This document shows positions 22,882-35,049 of a stretch of DNA of 64,000 nt, piece after piece; positions within the stretch are counted from its first letter, which is position 1, and the number at the start of each line of letters is the position of its first letter. The stretch is from positions 15,466,892 through 15,530,891 of the forward strand of contig CM026424.1 of assembly GCA_014871385.1 (NCBI GenBank), given 5' to 3'. The position numbers were made by a program, and so were the translations under genes. Source of the stretch: Ceratodon purpureus. Lineage: Eukaryota > Streptophyta > Bryopsida > Pseudoditrichales > Ditrichaceae. The notes under the pieces are model-generated. The model ran no database searches, was not told the DNA's origin, and worked only from the letters and a program-made list of their open reading frames with translations.

Positions 22882-23298
22882 ATGGGAATTTTTAGATCTG
22901 GGTTCGTGAGCGTGATGTTCATCTTTCTTATGGTTTCGTTATTTTGTTATGTGGAAGGCAGAAGTAGGCTATCGCATGATTTACATGAAGGATCTGGAGT
23001 TGGCACTCGTGTTCTGCCAAGTGATCACCCTTTCAGTGACCATGAGATTGATCCGGGTTATAATTCTGGGAGAAAGATGTTTGCACAACGAAGCGCAGTG
23101 GCAGAAGAGTTTGCAAGTTCGAAGAATGATGCCGAAGGTCAAGAATCCATGGACTCGGCACCTGCAGCAGCGTCTAGTACGAGGAAGCGATTGCCGTTCC
23201 ACACGCAATTTGTTTCCAAGTTTCCATTCTTTAATTTCGCTAAGGACAATAGTACAGTGACTCCAGCGCCAGGGACTCCTTCTCCAGGTCACAACTGA
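22882..23298 (+). CDS. Secreted peptide-hormone precursor, IDA/CLE-like C-terminus
   Basis: A single exon codes 138 residues. Residues 1-25 form a clear signal peptide (hydrophobic core FVSVMFIFLMVSLFCYV, cleavage near VEG). The middle is polar, acidic and low in complexity. It then has basic sites (TRKRLPF) and ends in VTPAPGTPSPGHN. This ending agrees with the IDA type (PIPPSAPSKRHN) and the CLE dodecapeptide (RLVPSGPNPLHN) in the final HN and the prolines at positions 4 and 7 of 12; position 9 fits CLE and Ser8 fits IDA. Such precursors are cut in the apoplast, and the terminal 12-14 residues signal through leucine-rich-repeat receptor kinases. The first CLE residue (Arg) is missing and the Gly is shifted by one, so family placement is open. 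It has its own TATA box and a long leader. Confidence 0.65.
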   Translation: MGIFRSGFVSVMFIFLMVSLFCYVEGRSRLSHDLHEGSGVGTRVLPSDHPFSDHEIDPGYNSGRKMFAQRSAVAEEFASSKNDAEGQESMDSAPAAASSTRKRLPFHTQFVSKFPFFNFAKDNSTVTPAPGTPSPGHN

Positions 23299-25160
23299 TG
23301 CATTAACTCAGCTTGAAGTCTTGCTCCATCAATTCCACAAGATGAAAACTGCACTTCAACAGGACCATGTTTGCATTCACTGATGGGACTACCAACACAG
23401 GGGATTCAAGCTAAGAGGTTAGAATTTGGGGTTGAAGAGATATGATCTCGCCAGCTTCTAACAAAACTGAGGCAAGAATTCAGTCATGTTGAAGTCACTC
23501 AACCAAGTGACTGATCGAAGGGAACCAGCTAATCAGTCAAGACTGCACACGGGAAAGCACGAGCTGTCTAAACCGACATGACCAAGCACTCGCCAAAAAA
23601 ATTCGATCAGTCTGGCTTCATGGAATCATAATCTTCGACTCGTGAAGCTCTATTCGTTTGGATTGAACGCTGTGAGAAATCAAAAAGAGAAGTTCCGAAT
23701 GGAAGAAGAACTGCTGTGCAACACCTCAAGCCTGACTCGGCCCTCACCTCAAATGAAGATCTCCCAAGTTTGATTTTGGGCTTATCACCACGTCCTGGGT
23801 ATCAGAGCTTGATTTGGATGAAAGCATAGAAGTTTATAAGCTTTGACAGAAGCAGGTTAGTGCTTTAGAAACAAATGAAAAAACGGAGATCGGATTGAGA
23901 TGATCTCACACCAATCGAGACAGTCGGCACGTTGACGTAGAGTCATGGGTTTTGTTTTTCTCACAAACAGATCCGGCATTACAGTAATTTGTCTTCGCTG
24001 TGATCCGATCCATGACCCACTTCTAGACATCCTACGAGTAGTTTAGCTATAGACAAGAGGTGCAGGAAGAGTAACTTGCTCTTCTGCTTGCTGAGAAACA
24101 ATATATTCTACCATCTTATGATTGTGTTCGGAACTCATTGAAACGGACACATGGTAACGGTTTCTTAGGTACTGTGTTTCTCAAATTTTCATTAAAACAA
24201 CTTTGATTCGCAGAACAAGGGAAAGAATAAAACAGCACTATCCAATTACTGCAATTATGACAAGGCTTACTATCGCAAATGATGCACATCATCATCCACC
24301 TTCAGGGTTGGTTCATAGATGTCTAACAAAGAACGGAGTTCCACTACACCTAAGAAAAATCACTAGTTCCACCAAAAATTGGAACCACCTTGATGGAAAA
24401 CTATGTTCTGTTTCTTTGAGTGAACCAAGACACCTTTCCAACTTCCCTTTGATTGCATTCTGTACAATTGTAGACATTAGGTTATATGCGCAGATGTCCA
24501 CTGAGCTACCGAAAGCTAACCATCTTTGTGTTAAGTGAAAGCAGTCTTACTGATTACAGGAAAATTTAGCTTTACGACATGTATCTGGAAACTCTGGAGC
24601 GCAAGGTTCTATTAATAAACAGGTAATACAGAACACAATACATTCAGCTCTGGCCACTACCTTATCCTGCTGTTCACTGATGCGGAACCCGGGGCGCTAC
24701 TTCATTACAACTTGAAGTGTTACGACAGAATCTGCGTTGGTTGCATTATAACAGCTGCAGAGGTGAAAGTGATCCCAGAGACTCAGTTGTCTCAACTAAG
24801 AGATGTTGAAGCTGGAAAAGTCTGACGAATCTTCTGAAGTTATGTCTCCCATTCTCAAACTCCAAGCACTGGATCTATCACAACAACTATCATAACTCGT
24901 ACAGCAATAAAGTACCATTTGTAATGGTATGATACAAATAAATCCTACATTCTCGGGCACTAAGAATACCGTAGGGGCAAGGTGTGAGACTTATCACACG
25001 AGATTGCTCATGTCTACATTGTATAATAAAATCTGTTAGTCTAGACTTTGGTAAAAGGAAAGAGCGGCATTTAGGCTGTGCAAAAGGTTAGAAACCAGCT
25101 GTGCAAGTGGGGATCAGTAACTAGTTCAAACAAGAAAATTCGATAAGCATGTCTTCAAGT
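23299..25160. other. Region between the peptide gene and the TERC 3' end
   Basis: Starts as the 3' flank of the peptide gene. GGGTATCAGAGC at 23797-23808 resembles the primer-binding site of plant LTR retrotransposons (initiator tRNA-Met type), but no retroelement frame follows. A 111-codon plus-strand ORF at 24203-24538 has no recognisable domain. The last part is the 3' flank of TERC. Confidence 0.35.
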
Positions 25161-28100
25161 CTATTCGTCGTCCTCTTCATCTTTGCTGGGTGCAAGGATA
25201 CTTAGCCCTACACCCAAACCCAGACACATTGCTACCACTCCAAGCGACAGCTCAGTCGAAATATGAAAACCTGCAAATCGAGCAAATAAACTATTATGTA
25301 TGCATTACCACATGATGTGTGAAGTGGTAGTCTGACCTCTAAAGCTCATCCACTGCCCAAGCAGGAAATATGATTTTCCGTTAAGACACGGTGTGTGTCT
25401 TAATCTACGCTAAATGAAATAGCTCAAGTTTCACCTCTACCCTTCGTTGCAATTCAATAAAAAGGTAGAGTGTCTTTTTGTTCGTTTGACCACAGAAGAT
25501 TAATATATCAGCAGTATGATATTACAGGAAACAAACAACATAAACACATCCACTGTAAGAGCAAGAATTAACATAGAGTAGGATCAGGCAAGTGAAACGA
25601 AGTCGTTACAAGAAAGACTCACCAAAATATTCCGCAACCATCTTAGATCCAATGAAGCCCAAAACAGCAGCTACGCATGGCTGCAAACATCCCAAGAATT
25701 CAACTCAAATGAATTACTGACAGACGCAATGTGGAATCAATATTCTGTAACATAGAGACATCTATTTTACCTTCTTGCGTTAAAAAGAGTATTACCTGTA
25801 AATACTCCAACTCAGCCATACTCCCTGATATTAAAGTGTATAATGACCTCAGTCCTGTACCCCCAAAGAAAAAGCTGATTTCAGAATGTCACCTTAATAA
25901 TGTAGATATCACACACGATTTTAAAAAGAATGATTATCATAGCTGTAGATTCCAGATGGTCAGCATGTTTTTGTAAATCACTGCAAAAATGAAATGAAGT
26001 GTTTTGGTACTAAACCAATTGTCCCACAAGAAACAGGTATATTCACCGATAGACTGATTATAAGGCCATTGAAAACATACCTAGAATGGCAAACATGTTC
26101 GATGAAAAGACAATTAGGGGATCCCTAGTCACCCCAAAAACTGCAGGAATAGAGTCGACCTGTCCAAAAGAAAAGTCCAATCCAAAGCCTCAGAACTCAT
26201 ACATACCATCAATTGAATCACCTCAACAATTCCAGTAGAAAAACAGCAGAAACTAAGTAAAATCGTTTACAACTGATGATTCAATCTTGTTGGTAAACTA
26301 ATTCATACAGAAGGTGAGAAAGTTGCACAAATGGCTGCATTTTATTTTTAAAAACACAAACCACAACAGGAGAGAAAATACTTACAGCGAAAGCAACATC
26401 ACTCAGCTCCACAACGGCAAGAGTGAGTAACAAGGGTGTTGCCTGCAAATACAGTTTGTGGAGTTCTTAAAATATACAGGGGCAAGAAATTGGCAAAACA
26501 CCACTACTAGAATCCTAGTCAGCACCAACATTAAAATCAATTACAACACGAACATACACCAGTCGACATGTAACCGCAGCTGAAACATGAACACACCTTC
26601 CGTAGACCATCCTGAATAGTAAAAAATTTATTTCCATCGTAGGTTGCTGTCAAAGAGGTGAACCCAAGTTAGAGCGAAATTCAGAGGAAATTTAGACCTT
26701 TCTCAACTTGGTAATTTGAAAACAGAAAATACTACAGCGGGAAAGCAAATGCCAATAGGAAAAAAAATAAAGTTCAGATTGACGTGACACATTTAGCATG
26801 TATTGATTGGATAAATTGGATATCATTACATACAAGTTACAGGTATAAATCTCTTGCAGAAGTTCACGATAAAGTTGTCAGACAGGTCCTCCTCATCATC
26901 CTCCGAGTCTACAAATAACTGCACACTCAAAAACAGTCAACCAGATTGCCATATTCAATAATGTAGTCCAAATGCACGAGAACTAACGTGTAATTTAGAG
27001 CCAACTAAACCAAATCATGGAGGTGCTTTTATAACGACGGCATTCAGTCAATAGTGAGAATATCTATCAAAAGAGAGGTTTTGGACAGACCTTGTATGCT
27101 GAGAATAAAAGAATCGAGGCAAAAAATAAGTTTATAGCCTCAAATTGCTGCAACAGAAAGATCACAAGTTAGATACAATACAGCATTTGGCCAGAACTAC
27201 AAGCGCCGCTCAGTGGATTCCAGAATCACTCAAGGATTTGTTAAGTAACTGCAATGATGTTTTCAAGTTATTGTAGCAAAATATCATGTCGGACATGTTC
27301 AACTGTTTTTTGGAGCGGCAAGTTCAGTAGATACCAGGACCGCACTAAACAGTTTTATAACCAAGCATCTCATAGACTTGTGGATTCGAGGGGGTTGAAG
27401 GTGTACATGCAAACTGAAGTTCAAACTGAAAGCAGTCTCCGTACCTGTAGTGTAGCTGCACCAAGTGTTATCATAAAAGCCCGGAAAAATACAGCTCCGG
27501 CAATTCCATAAGTAAGAACTCGACTCTGCACAACACATGTAATCACATTAAATGAGGAAGCCATGGCACTGTCACCTGTAATAGTCAGCAACATGACCAC
27601 AATACAAACTGAGCGAAAATTTTGACTAAACCAAAATAAGTAAACGGAAAACTTCCAAACCCTTTAAGTTCATGCATTGAATGATCGTCTTATCTATCTC
27701 CTAAGTTTCAAGGAGTATATCACAAAAATATGAAATCCCAGTTCACAATTGTAACAACGATGAATTGAGAGTTGGAAAGAAAAGAACCTGGTAATCGACG
27801 GGAGTTTTAAAATAGTTAAATATGACGACAAAAACAAACAGATTATCAACGGACAGACTCTGCTCCAACAAGTACCTGCACGCCAAATTGGACGACCAGT
27901 CACATGGTCAATTGTAGGGGAGAAAAATTATTTAGTGTAAACATGTTGGTTATCCTGCTAAGTTTTAACAAATTGTACATAAGACATGATAGATTATCGG
28001 AGAATCTCATGAAGCTCGTGATCTGGGGATTGAGTACTCTTGTGAATAAACACAGTAATTGTTAGATTGGATTTATGTTTGAGATGACAAATAACCTTTC

Positions 28101-31100
28101 TGCAAAAATCCAAGGTTTGTTGGTAGCTAATTCTAAAATTACGAAATATATTCATTTGATAATTCCTACCATCTCTCTAGTTGCAGAGCACGTGCATATC
28201 AAACGGAATTGTTCTGGCGCTTCTCATCAACAACAAGACTTCGAAGACTTTATCAAAACATAACATCTGGGAGAAAAACCTTACCCTGCAAAAAATTCGG
28301 ATGCTTTGCCACTGCCCTGATTAAAGAATAACAGCGTACCGAATGCAACTGCAGCGCAAACCTGCACATTAAAACCCCGATATCAAAAAAAAGAGAAGTG
28401 GGTGCAATGTTTGACATGCGCCAAACTGTGGACGTCATTCAGATTTCTAGAAGCATAACAGAAATTAGATTTATACGTGGGAAAGACTGCAATCTACACT
28501 ATCAGAACTCACATCAGTGCGACACGCAAGAAACTTGAAATTCTCCAGTGATGTGCTTATCCAACCGATGAGAGTAAACTTGAAGGCTCACTAGCCTGTA
28601 GGATCACAGGTTACTATCTTAAAGCTAGAATTATAGGGAGACAAGGGCCCTGTTGTGTACTCATAATTACACGCAAGATGGACAGTACTCTGCTTAAGCA
28701 AAACAAAAAAACTCAGAAAGAAACCGAGAGTAAGTAGAAAGCATTAAATCAATGTCTCACCCAAAATACTACAGTTCGCACAGCTGCATCCTGCTCGATA
28801 GTTGCATCATCTTCAGTAGGCAGCGGAGGGTCAATTTCTCCAACCACAGAGACTGCGTTGGCTGCCACCTCAAGAGTTTCAGCTAGCACTTCAGTGGTGT
28901 TCTGTGCTACTTCTAACATCACATTTTCGGGTCTTGGCGGCAGACTTTCATGAGAACCGGCATGACCATTAGATCCAGAGCCGTTGGTTTCCCCAGAGCA
29001 ATGCTTCACGCCAGTCTTAGTTGGTCCTCGTCCATTAGCATCTTCCAATCGCATTTCCTCCTCTGCTGATACTGAACAAAGAAAAAAAAAAGTACACAAT
29101 GGAATGTCGTCAAGTGATATTATACAAATCGAAGCTGACTTCAAAGACTCCTTTACAACGATACTAGAAATGACCCAGGAGGATGACAAAAACAATAGTG
29201 TATCCTCACGAAGAAATAAACTACCCAAAAGTTAGAAGATTGCTGCGTCCAAATTCATATAGGCACCAATATTGGACAATGTGTCTTTACAACAGATAAC
29301 TTCAATGTGCTCAATTGCCAGATAACTTGTCTCACGCATTCCTCTGACAATTGAGCACATGAATCTGATGCACGGCCAAAGCGCTTTGTAGTTTGCTCTG
29401 GCATTAGTAGGTCAGCGTTCCTCAGTTCTTAATCGCTGCAACGCAGAAACCATTTGCGAAGTTCCAAACAACATTTCAGATTTTAAACACACCTGATGTT
29501 ACAGCTTCCTCCCGTGAAGAATCTCTCAAGCACAAGATCTGTAATCCCCTTCTCAGCTTTCCTGATCCAGCCAAACCTGTCCAAAGTGATGTAATGCAGA
29601 ACATGAATAAAAAAAAAGCTCACCAAGTTCAACACGGGACCATTAGCTAGGAGAAAAGTCTCTATTAAAACAAATTGGTATAGAGGCAGTGTAGGTGTTC
29701 CTCGAGAGACCTTCAATCCTTCCAAGTTCCAAAATCCTGAGCTTCATCCAGTGCTTCTACTGTTACCTGCAAGCCCTTTTGTAGCCCTTGAACTACTCAC
29801 CATTTAATTATGTACCACGCAGGCTCTAAACATTGAAAGGAGTGCGAGGCACAGAGTAATTACCCAGGGGCTGATAACCCAGCGGCTGACTCCATGACAA
29901 GCATGAACTACAGCCATTTCTGAAAGCCGCCGCAACATCCTGCATCAATAGAGGCTGGTTGGGTTTAGTTCAACAACTCCAAACTTTGAACTCATTTGAG
30001 CTAAAATTTGAGCTAAAATTTGCTATCAGGAAGATGTGGTGAAGAAACCCAGGCTTCATGCCAATAAAGGTGCTTAATCTACACCAAAAGCCGCTATGTA
30101 GGCCAAATAGCCCTTCACTGTGTATTAGGGCATTTCCTTCAAATCACAAAGCAGCCCAAGAACGAATCTTGCTTGAAATTGCACCTGTTGAGTACTTTGC
30201 CTCATTAACTTCTACAACATGTAGACACTCTTACCCACTACGTACCAAACAAAACAGTGTTGACTATGAGGATTTAAAGGAAGAATAGAAATGATGTGAT
30301 GAGTCTTTGTTTTCAAATTTGTTTTCTTCTGACAAATGAAGCTGATAAATTACAGATTCCAACCGCTCCAAAGATGTATATACAAGCCTCAATAAAAAAA
30401 ACAGGTCATCAAGCGACAGCTTAAATAAGATATAAGTCATCACTCTGCAGCAGGACAGAGATTCCAAACTTGCTCCACTGGACTAGAAGAATACCAGCTT
30501 CTACACTGTGCGCTCGAATAAACCTCACAACCGATGAAAAGCAATTCAAAGCTCAAATTGCTAAATCAAAACTAGACTACAGCACAATGTGCAAAAGAGG
30601 AGCTGCGTCAGTTCCTGAGCTCTGTTTTAAAAACTCCTCCTAGCCTCATCACAACAAAACAGTGCTATCTGTCCATCACGGCACGCCACACCTACTCAAA
30701 CTCCTAGTTCGTACTATCCACAAAGCTTGGAATCAATACCTTCCAAGTCGAAGGCTACATTGGCTGATGCCAACATAAACGTATCTATAATTGCACTCTC
30801 AGATAGACCTAACTTAGGTTTACATCACCTTTTGGAAGGGGAAGAAGAAAAAACCAAAAAAAAACTCAGTCGAACCAATATCACAGCCCTAACTGCTGAA
30901 CTGCTCACTCTCACACCGGATGCATACACGCCACCGCTGATAAAAAAACACAAAGAAAAACACGAAAAACTGGAGATGCAGAATTGGGAAAAACTGACCG
31001 CTTTAACCCGCGGCAAGCCCAGGAATCGTCTTCTCGTCAAATTACCACAACCAGCACGCCGTTGTAAGCCACCATCAACAGACAACGCTCTGATAGCATG

Positions 31101-31121
31101 ATTGCACATGGCGGCAGCCAT
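25161..31121 (-). CDS. TERC: TERC, plastid thylakoid membrane TerC-family protein
   Basis: Certain exons, all in phase: 29071-28761, 28361-28285, 27875-27788, 27525-27445, 27147-27091, 26918-26834, 26646-26597, 26442-26386, 26159-26081, 25854-25796, 25680-25623 and 25270-25161. They code the TerC core: SGKASEFFAGYLLEQSLSVD, NLFVFVVIFNYF, VLTYGIAGAVFFR, DDEEDLSDNFIV, YDGNKFFT, ATPLLLTLAVVELSDVAFAV, DSIPAVFGVTRDP, RSLYTLISGSMAELEYLQ and GFHISTELSLGVV, with several membrane spans and an acidic tail DEEDDE. Land-plant TERC is a thylakoid integral protein needed for thylakoid biogenesis. The N-terminus is less certain. I propose exon 31121-30999, starting MAAAMCNHAIRALSV with an RRR motif as transit peptide, and possibly 29576-29503 (FGWIRKAEKGITDLVLERFF), but their phases do not join cleanly. 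Introns are mostly short; the first is long. Confidence 0.9.
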
Positions 31122-32413
31122 TTCACCACACAGCACTGCCACCACCGTAACTACAATCCGATTGCAATCCTCCTCACCTGAAAGTACACATCTCCTCTCC
31201 ACCCACTCTAAACTCAACTTCTGAACGCTCCAATTCCCCGAGCTCCTCGATTCCACAAAACCAAAAAACCAACCTCACGTCCTACCCTCACTAAACGCTA
31301 CCAAAACAACCCCTTTTGATGAATTAAGCCATTGGTACCCAATAACCTCCGCTCCTCAAACCTGAACACCAAACCTCCTCCTCCTCCTCTGCTTCCAGAA
31401 CTTCACCCGAATCTCCACACCTTCCAGCTCCAGCAATCCTCCAGATAAAACCCACGCCACTAGCCACCGCCTAGCTCATAAAAAGCTCCACCTTTCCACT
31501 TCAAACCTTCAACACCATAACCTCAAAATCCCACCTTGGCAAAACCAAAGGATAACAAAACTCTAGACAAAACTCCTCCTCGGTAGAAATCACTTGAATT
31601 CTCGCCACCAACTAGAAAGCACCAACAAACGCAATCACGTGCAAGTGGGTCGTCGACTAGGATACCAACTCGTTGTCATCTAGAAACTGGAGCTGCACAC
31701 AGATGAGATTCCGAATTCCCGACCAAAGTCGAAGTTGTGGCATAACCATATCCTAGTAACTGGTGTGCAGCCATTGCTAGCATGAGTGAAGGTTTGCAGG
31801 TCGCCCACATTCATCATCTCCAAGTCCTCCTGTGCACGCGCTCCGCAACAAAGCCATGGCACCCAATGGCGTCACCACAGAACTACGAACCAGGAGCTAG
31901 GCTCTCGCCCCTCACGCACTGCAGCCACATAAAAAGGATGGAGCGTGAAAAATATGGAGTGATATGACTTAAGCCGAGTAAAGTTAAAACGACGACGATG
32001 ATGATGATGATGATTTTGATGATGAGTTGTTTGAGAGTGTCAACCCAAGTGTGAAGGGTCCAATCCTGGAGAGAGACTGAGAGGAGTTGGTATGAGTGAT
32101 GGTGTGGCTGTTTTGGGAGCACTTGTGGGGACGGTGAAGCGTTAGCGGTGTTGTGGTGATGTTAGGTTTGGACGTTTGGACGTTGTTGTGATGTGAGTGG
32201 AGTTGTCGTCGATGGGGTTGGGGGTTGAGGGGGTTGGGGGTGGGGGTAAGTTGCTAAAGGCTGCCACAGGACCACCACGCTTTGGTCTCGCCCTCTGCCA
32301 TGCCTCCACTTGTGGATATGTCCTGCGCTCCCTTTCCTCTGTTCCCGGCCTCATCTCCCTCTGTTCCCCATGCTCCCTTCCCTTTGTTCCTAAGTTCCCT
32401 TACTATGTTCTCT
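31122..32413. other. TERC leader and promoter, then GC-richer DNA
   Basis: 31122-31990 is the presumed promoter and leader of TERC on the minus strand, C- and A-rich on the plus strand. A GAT/GAC microsatellite lies near 31990-32025. 32100-32413 is G-rich, then pyrimidine-rich, leading into the minisatellite. No gene recognised. Confidence 0.35.
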
Positions 32414-32589
32414 GGTTCTCCATCCTTTGTTCCCTGGTTCTCCATCCTTTGTTCCCTGGTTCTCCATCCTTTGTTCCCTGGTTCTCCATCCTTTGTTCCC
32501 TGGTTCTCCATCCTTTGTTCCCTGGTTCTCCATCCTTTGTTCCCTGGTTCTCCATCCTTTGTTCCCTGGTTCTCCATCCTTTGTTCCCT
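32414..32589. repeat. 22-bp minisatellite, eight perfect copies
   Basis: Eight identical units of 22 bp, each GGTTCTCCATCC followed by TTTGTTCCCT, run without interruption; degenerate copies flank both ends. As 22 is not a multiple of three, every frame cycles through one 22-residue peptide, so several long frames stay open on both strands. These are by-products of the repeat. The perfect identity implies recent expansion. Confidence 0.95.
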
Positions 32590-32878
32590 GGTTCTCTTCT
32601 TCTGTTCCCGGGCTCCTGGTTTTGGTCCCGTTCGAGAGTTCGCTTCCGTCATCGAGCGGCGTTCTCGTCCTTGTTCGTGCTGCGTTCCCTTCACACGATG
32701 TGACCTGTGTCGTCACCACTGTTGGGCGTTTATATTATACTAGCAAAAACCCATGTTGCAATGCAACGCAAAACTAAAAAAAAACACATGATCAAGAAAC
32801 ATGGACCCTGTTGTAGAGAGAGAAACTCGGGCCAAAGACCCGTGTGAATTAAGCGTCCATTTGGGATAGGGATACTAA

Positions 32879-33583
32879 GGGCCGGTTGAGATTGTGGCCA
32901 AACTTTGAAAGGAGAAGCGTCCCAACCAATGAAATTATAGAAAATCACAAAGTTTCTACGCTCGGCCTTCACACTAAGGCCAAGGTCGAGAGGACATCGC
33001 CTCCTACTCGGCTAGAGTGGCAGCACTTTTGGGAAATTATGGCGCTAGGAGTTTCTCCTCTTGACTAAAGTTTGGGTCGAGCTAAATGCTCGATCCAAAC
33101 TTTTGTCGAGAAGAGAAATTATTTTCTCATTAAAATATGCACAAGAAGACAACGCTCATGGGCTATTAAGAGCAGGTCATGCTCCACTAGCCTTGTCATA
33201 GTCTATTTAATGAACCTTTTGACAATCATAAGGTTCATACCAATGTTATCTAAAAATAAGCTGAACTTCAATTACTCATAACTTTGTCATAACAATGTAG
33301 AATTTGCTGAAATTTTTTCCACACATTCTTCATTAGTTTTTACGCCTGCCCTATTTTTTTCAGAGTTTTTTTTATTTTTTATTTTCTATAAATGTCAAAA
33401 TATTCGGATCGTAGGTCTTGACCTATGGCCTTCTCCTTTGGGCCTTCACAATATGTTCGGCCAAAGTCCCCAAGTTGATTATTTTAAGATTCTTTTCAGC
33501 CCAAAGGCTTCTCCTTTCGACCTAATTTAGGACATTGGAATTATGCTTCTCCTCTCGAGTTAGGCCCAGTCTGAAGCGGCCCT
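32879..33583. mobile_element. Harbinger-like non-autonomous DNA transposon
   Basis: Ends start GGGCCGGTTGAGATTG at the left and, on the reverse strand, GGGCCGCTTCAGACTG at the right; similarity runs for about 40 bp to GGAGAAGC. A TAA target duplication flanks both sides (32876-32878, 33584-33586). TWA duplications and G-rich ends are typical of PIF/Harbinger. The 705-bp interior has no transposase. Its 33015-33540 part is repeated at 62236-62740. Confidence 0.7.
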
Positions 33584-33586
33584 AAG

Positions 33587-34368
33587 TATGCCACCAAGAC
33601 CTACATAGTGCATGCTAACCTTGATGCCTTCTTTCAAAGGTAAACCCTATAATACTACATAGTCTAGAACTAAGTACCATCATGAAGAACGGACATGTTC
33701 TCCATCCCTAAGACATTTTTAGGGTACCCATACTACAAGGCCAAGAGACCCGCCACCATAATTGGGTAGATCAATGGTGGTAGAGCCCCAGGCGGCATTG
33801 GAGTTTGAACCTTGGTCACTCCATAAGAGTGCTTTAATATCCCTCTCCGGGTTCGAATTAAAAGTAACGGAATTACAGCCCCTCGCGGGGAAAAGAGCAA
33901 GAGACCCCACAGGCGGGGCCCCGTTCCCACAGGGGAACCTACGAACCAAGGTCCACGAAACTCTGAGAGTCAGAGCCAGTAGGGACCAGCAACAGGGTTG
34001 CCAGAGGGGAAATCCACGGAGGATCTCCTGCTCAATCAACACAAGGGAAGGAGCCAAGGAACACACGTATCCCAAGCCACTCCTAGGCGGGAGAGCTAAG
34101 TCACACGCCTCAACACCCAGAGGATGGAGTCATGATGCACATCAGTAGAGAGGCCACTCTATATGAAGAGAGCCTGAACAGGGAAGACCTGTGCGGTAAT
34201 CCTGACCCTCCTACGCTGGAGGGCCTACCTAGATACCCTATAACACAAAAAAATCCCCTAAACATAGACTGTTCAAGGCCTAACCTTCCCGCAACGCAAT
34301 CTAACCAATCTATCCCTCCCTACCAACCCCTACCCTCATTACCTTCCCGCACCCATCTAACCCTAGAC
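33587..34368. other. GC-rich unidentified repeat-like segment
   Basis: No host gene recognised. The segment contains polymerase III-like words: a B-box-like GGTTCGAATT near 33849 and TGGTAGAGC near 33779. Together with the adjacent coiled-coil ORF it may be part of one unidentified element, because composition changes sharply at about 33720 and 35050. Confidence 0.3.
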
Positions 34369-34947
34369 CTAATCAAAACTAAGGCTATCGCTGTCGAAGC
34401 TGGTGCCGTCTCCTTCACTGACGAACTCCTCTTCCTCGCTATCCGACAGTGTGTCAAGGAGGGCAGCAAGCTGCTGCTCCCAAAACTCCCTTAATTCTGC
34501 TTCTGACAACGGCAATCCTCTGCTAGGGACTTGGTCCCTAAGCGGGAGGGTTTCCGGAGATTTCTCTTTTTGTTTCTCGGCTGCTTCCTTGAGTCGCTTA
34601 GCCTCTGCTCTGTCCTTGTCTCTTTGTACCGCCGCCGCGTGTTTCTCCTTTCTCAACCGGGTAGCTTCTGCCTTCATTGTCTCCAGCTCCAATCGATACT
34701 TCTCCCTTTCGTCTACTTCATCAAGCCCCTCTAGACTGCCTTGCGGCAGAGGGGGTGGGGCCTCTTGCTCTTCTACTGGTAAGTTGCTCGTTGCGTTCAA
34801 ATCCTCCCTTATCGCCTCTTGCAGCTCCTCAGCGTCTTCTTCGTAGGCCTCAGCCAGGATATTCGTGAGAAGGGCTTGTCTCTCTTCCCGCTCCTGAGAG
34901 GTTTCCTGTCTCGGGTGAGCATGCGCTTCCTCCTCTACTTCCTTCAT
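34369..34947 (-). CDS. Hypothetical acidic coiled-coil protein
   Basis: A 192-residue frame that I cannot assign. It is dominated by Glu, Ala, Lys and Arg in heptad-like runs (EKYRLELETMKAEATRLRKE) and ends in a very acidic Ser/Asp/Glu tail (SDSEEEEF). The frame stays open about 60 bases upstream of this start, back to a TAG near 35010, so the true start may differ. GC content is far above that of its surroundings. It could be a structural protein of an unknown mobile element or a captured host fragment. No neighbour explains it. Confidence 0.4.
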   Translation of the reverse strand: MKEVEEEAHAHPRQETSQEREERQALLTNILAEAYEEDAEELQEAIREDLNATSNLPVEEQEAPPPLPQGSLEGLDEVDEREKYRLELETMKAEATRLRKEKHAAAVQRDKDRAEAKRLKEAAEKQKEKSPETLPLRDQVPSRGLPLSEAELREFWEQQLAALLDTLSDSEEEEFVSEGDGTSFDSDSLSFD

Positions 34948-35049
34948 GAGATCCTCTAATAGTCTGTCTATTAGTTCCTGGGCTTCTTCTTGCGCCCTCC
35001 TGTCTGCTTCCTATGTAAGCGGGCCATAGGAGTGCTACTTGCTCGACTA

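Noticed and set aside
32730-32775. Terminal motif tactagcaaaaaccc near a known type of plant repeat end
   Set aside because: Only one border is visible and no partner or duplication was found.
32197-32777. Overlapping long repetitive frames on both strands
   Set aside because: They are by-products of the 22-bp minisatellite, whose length rotates the frame; no start, splice or domain evidence.
33775-33860. SINE head with A and B boxes
   Set aside because: The A-box-like and B-box-like words are about 70 bases apart and imperfect, with no poly(A) or T-rich tail at a matching distance.
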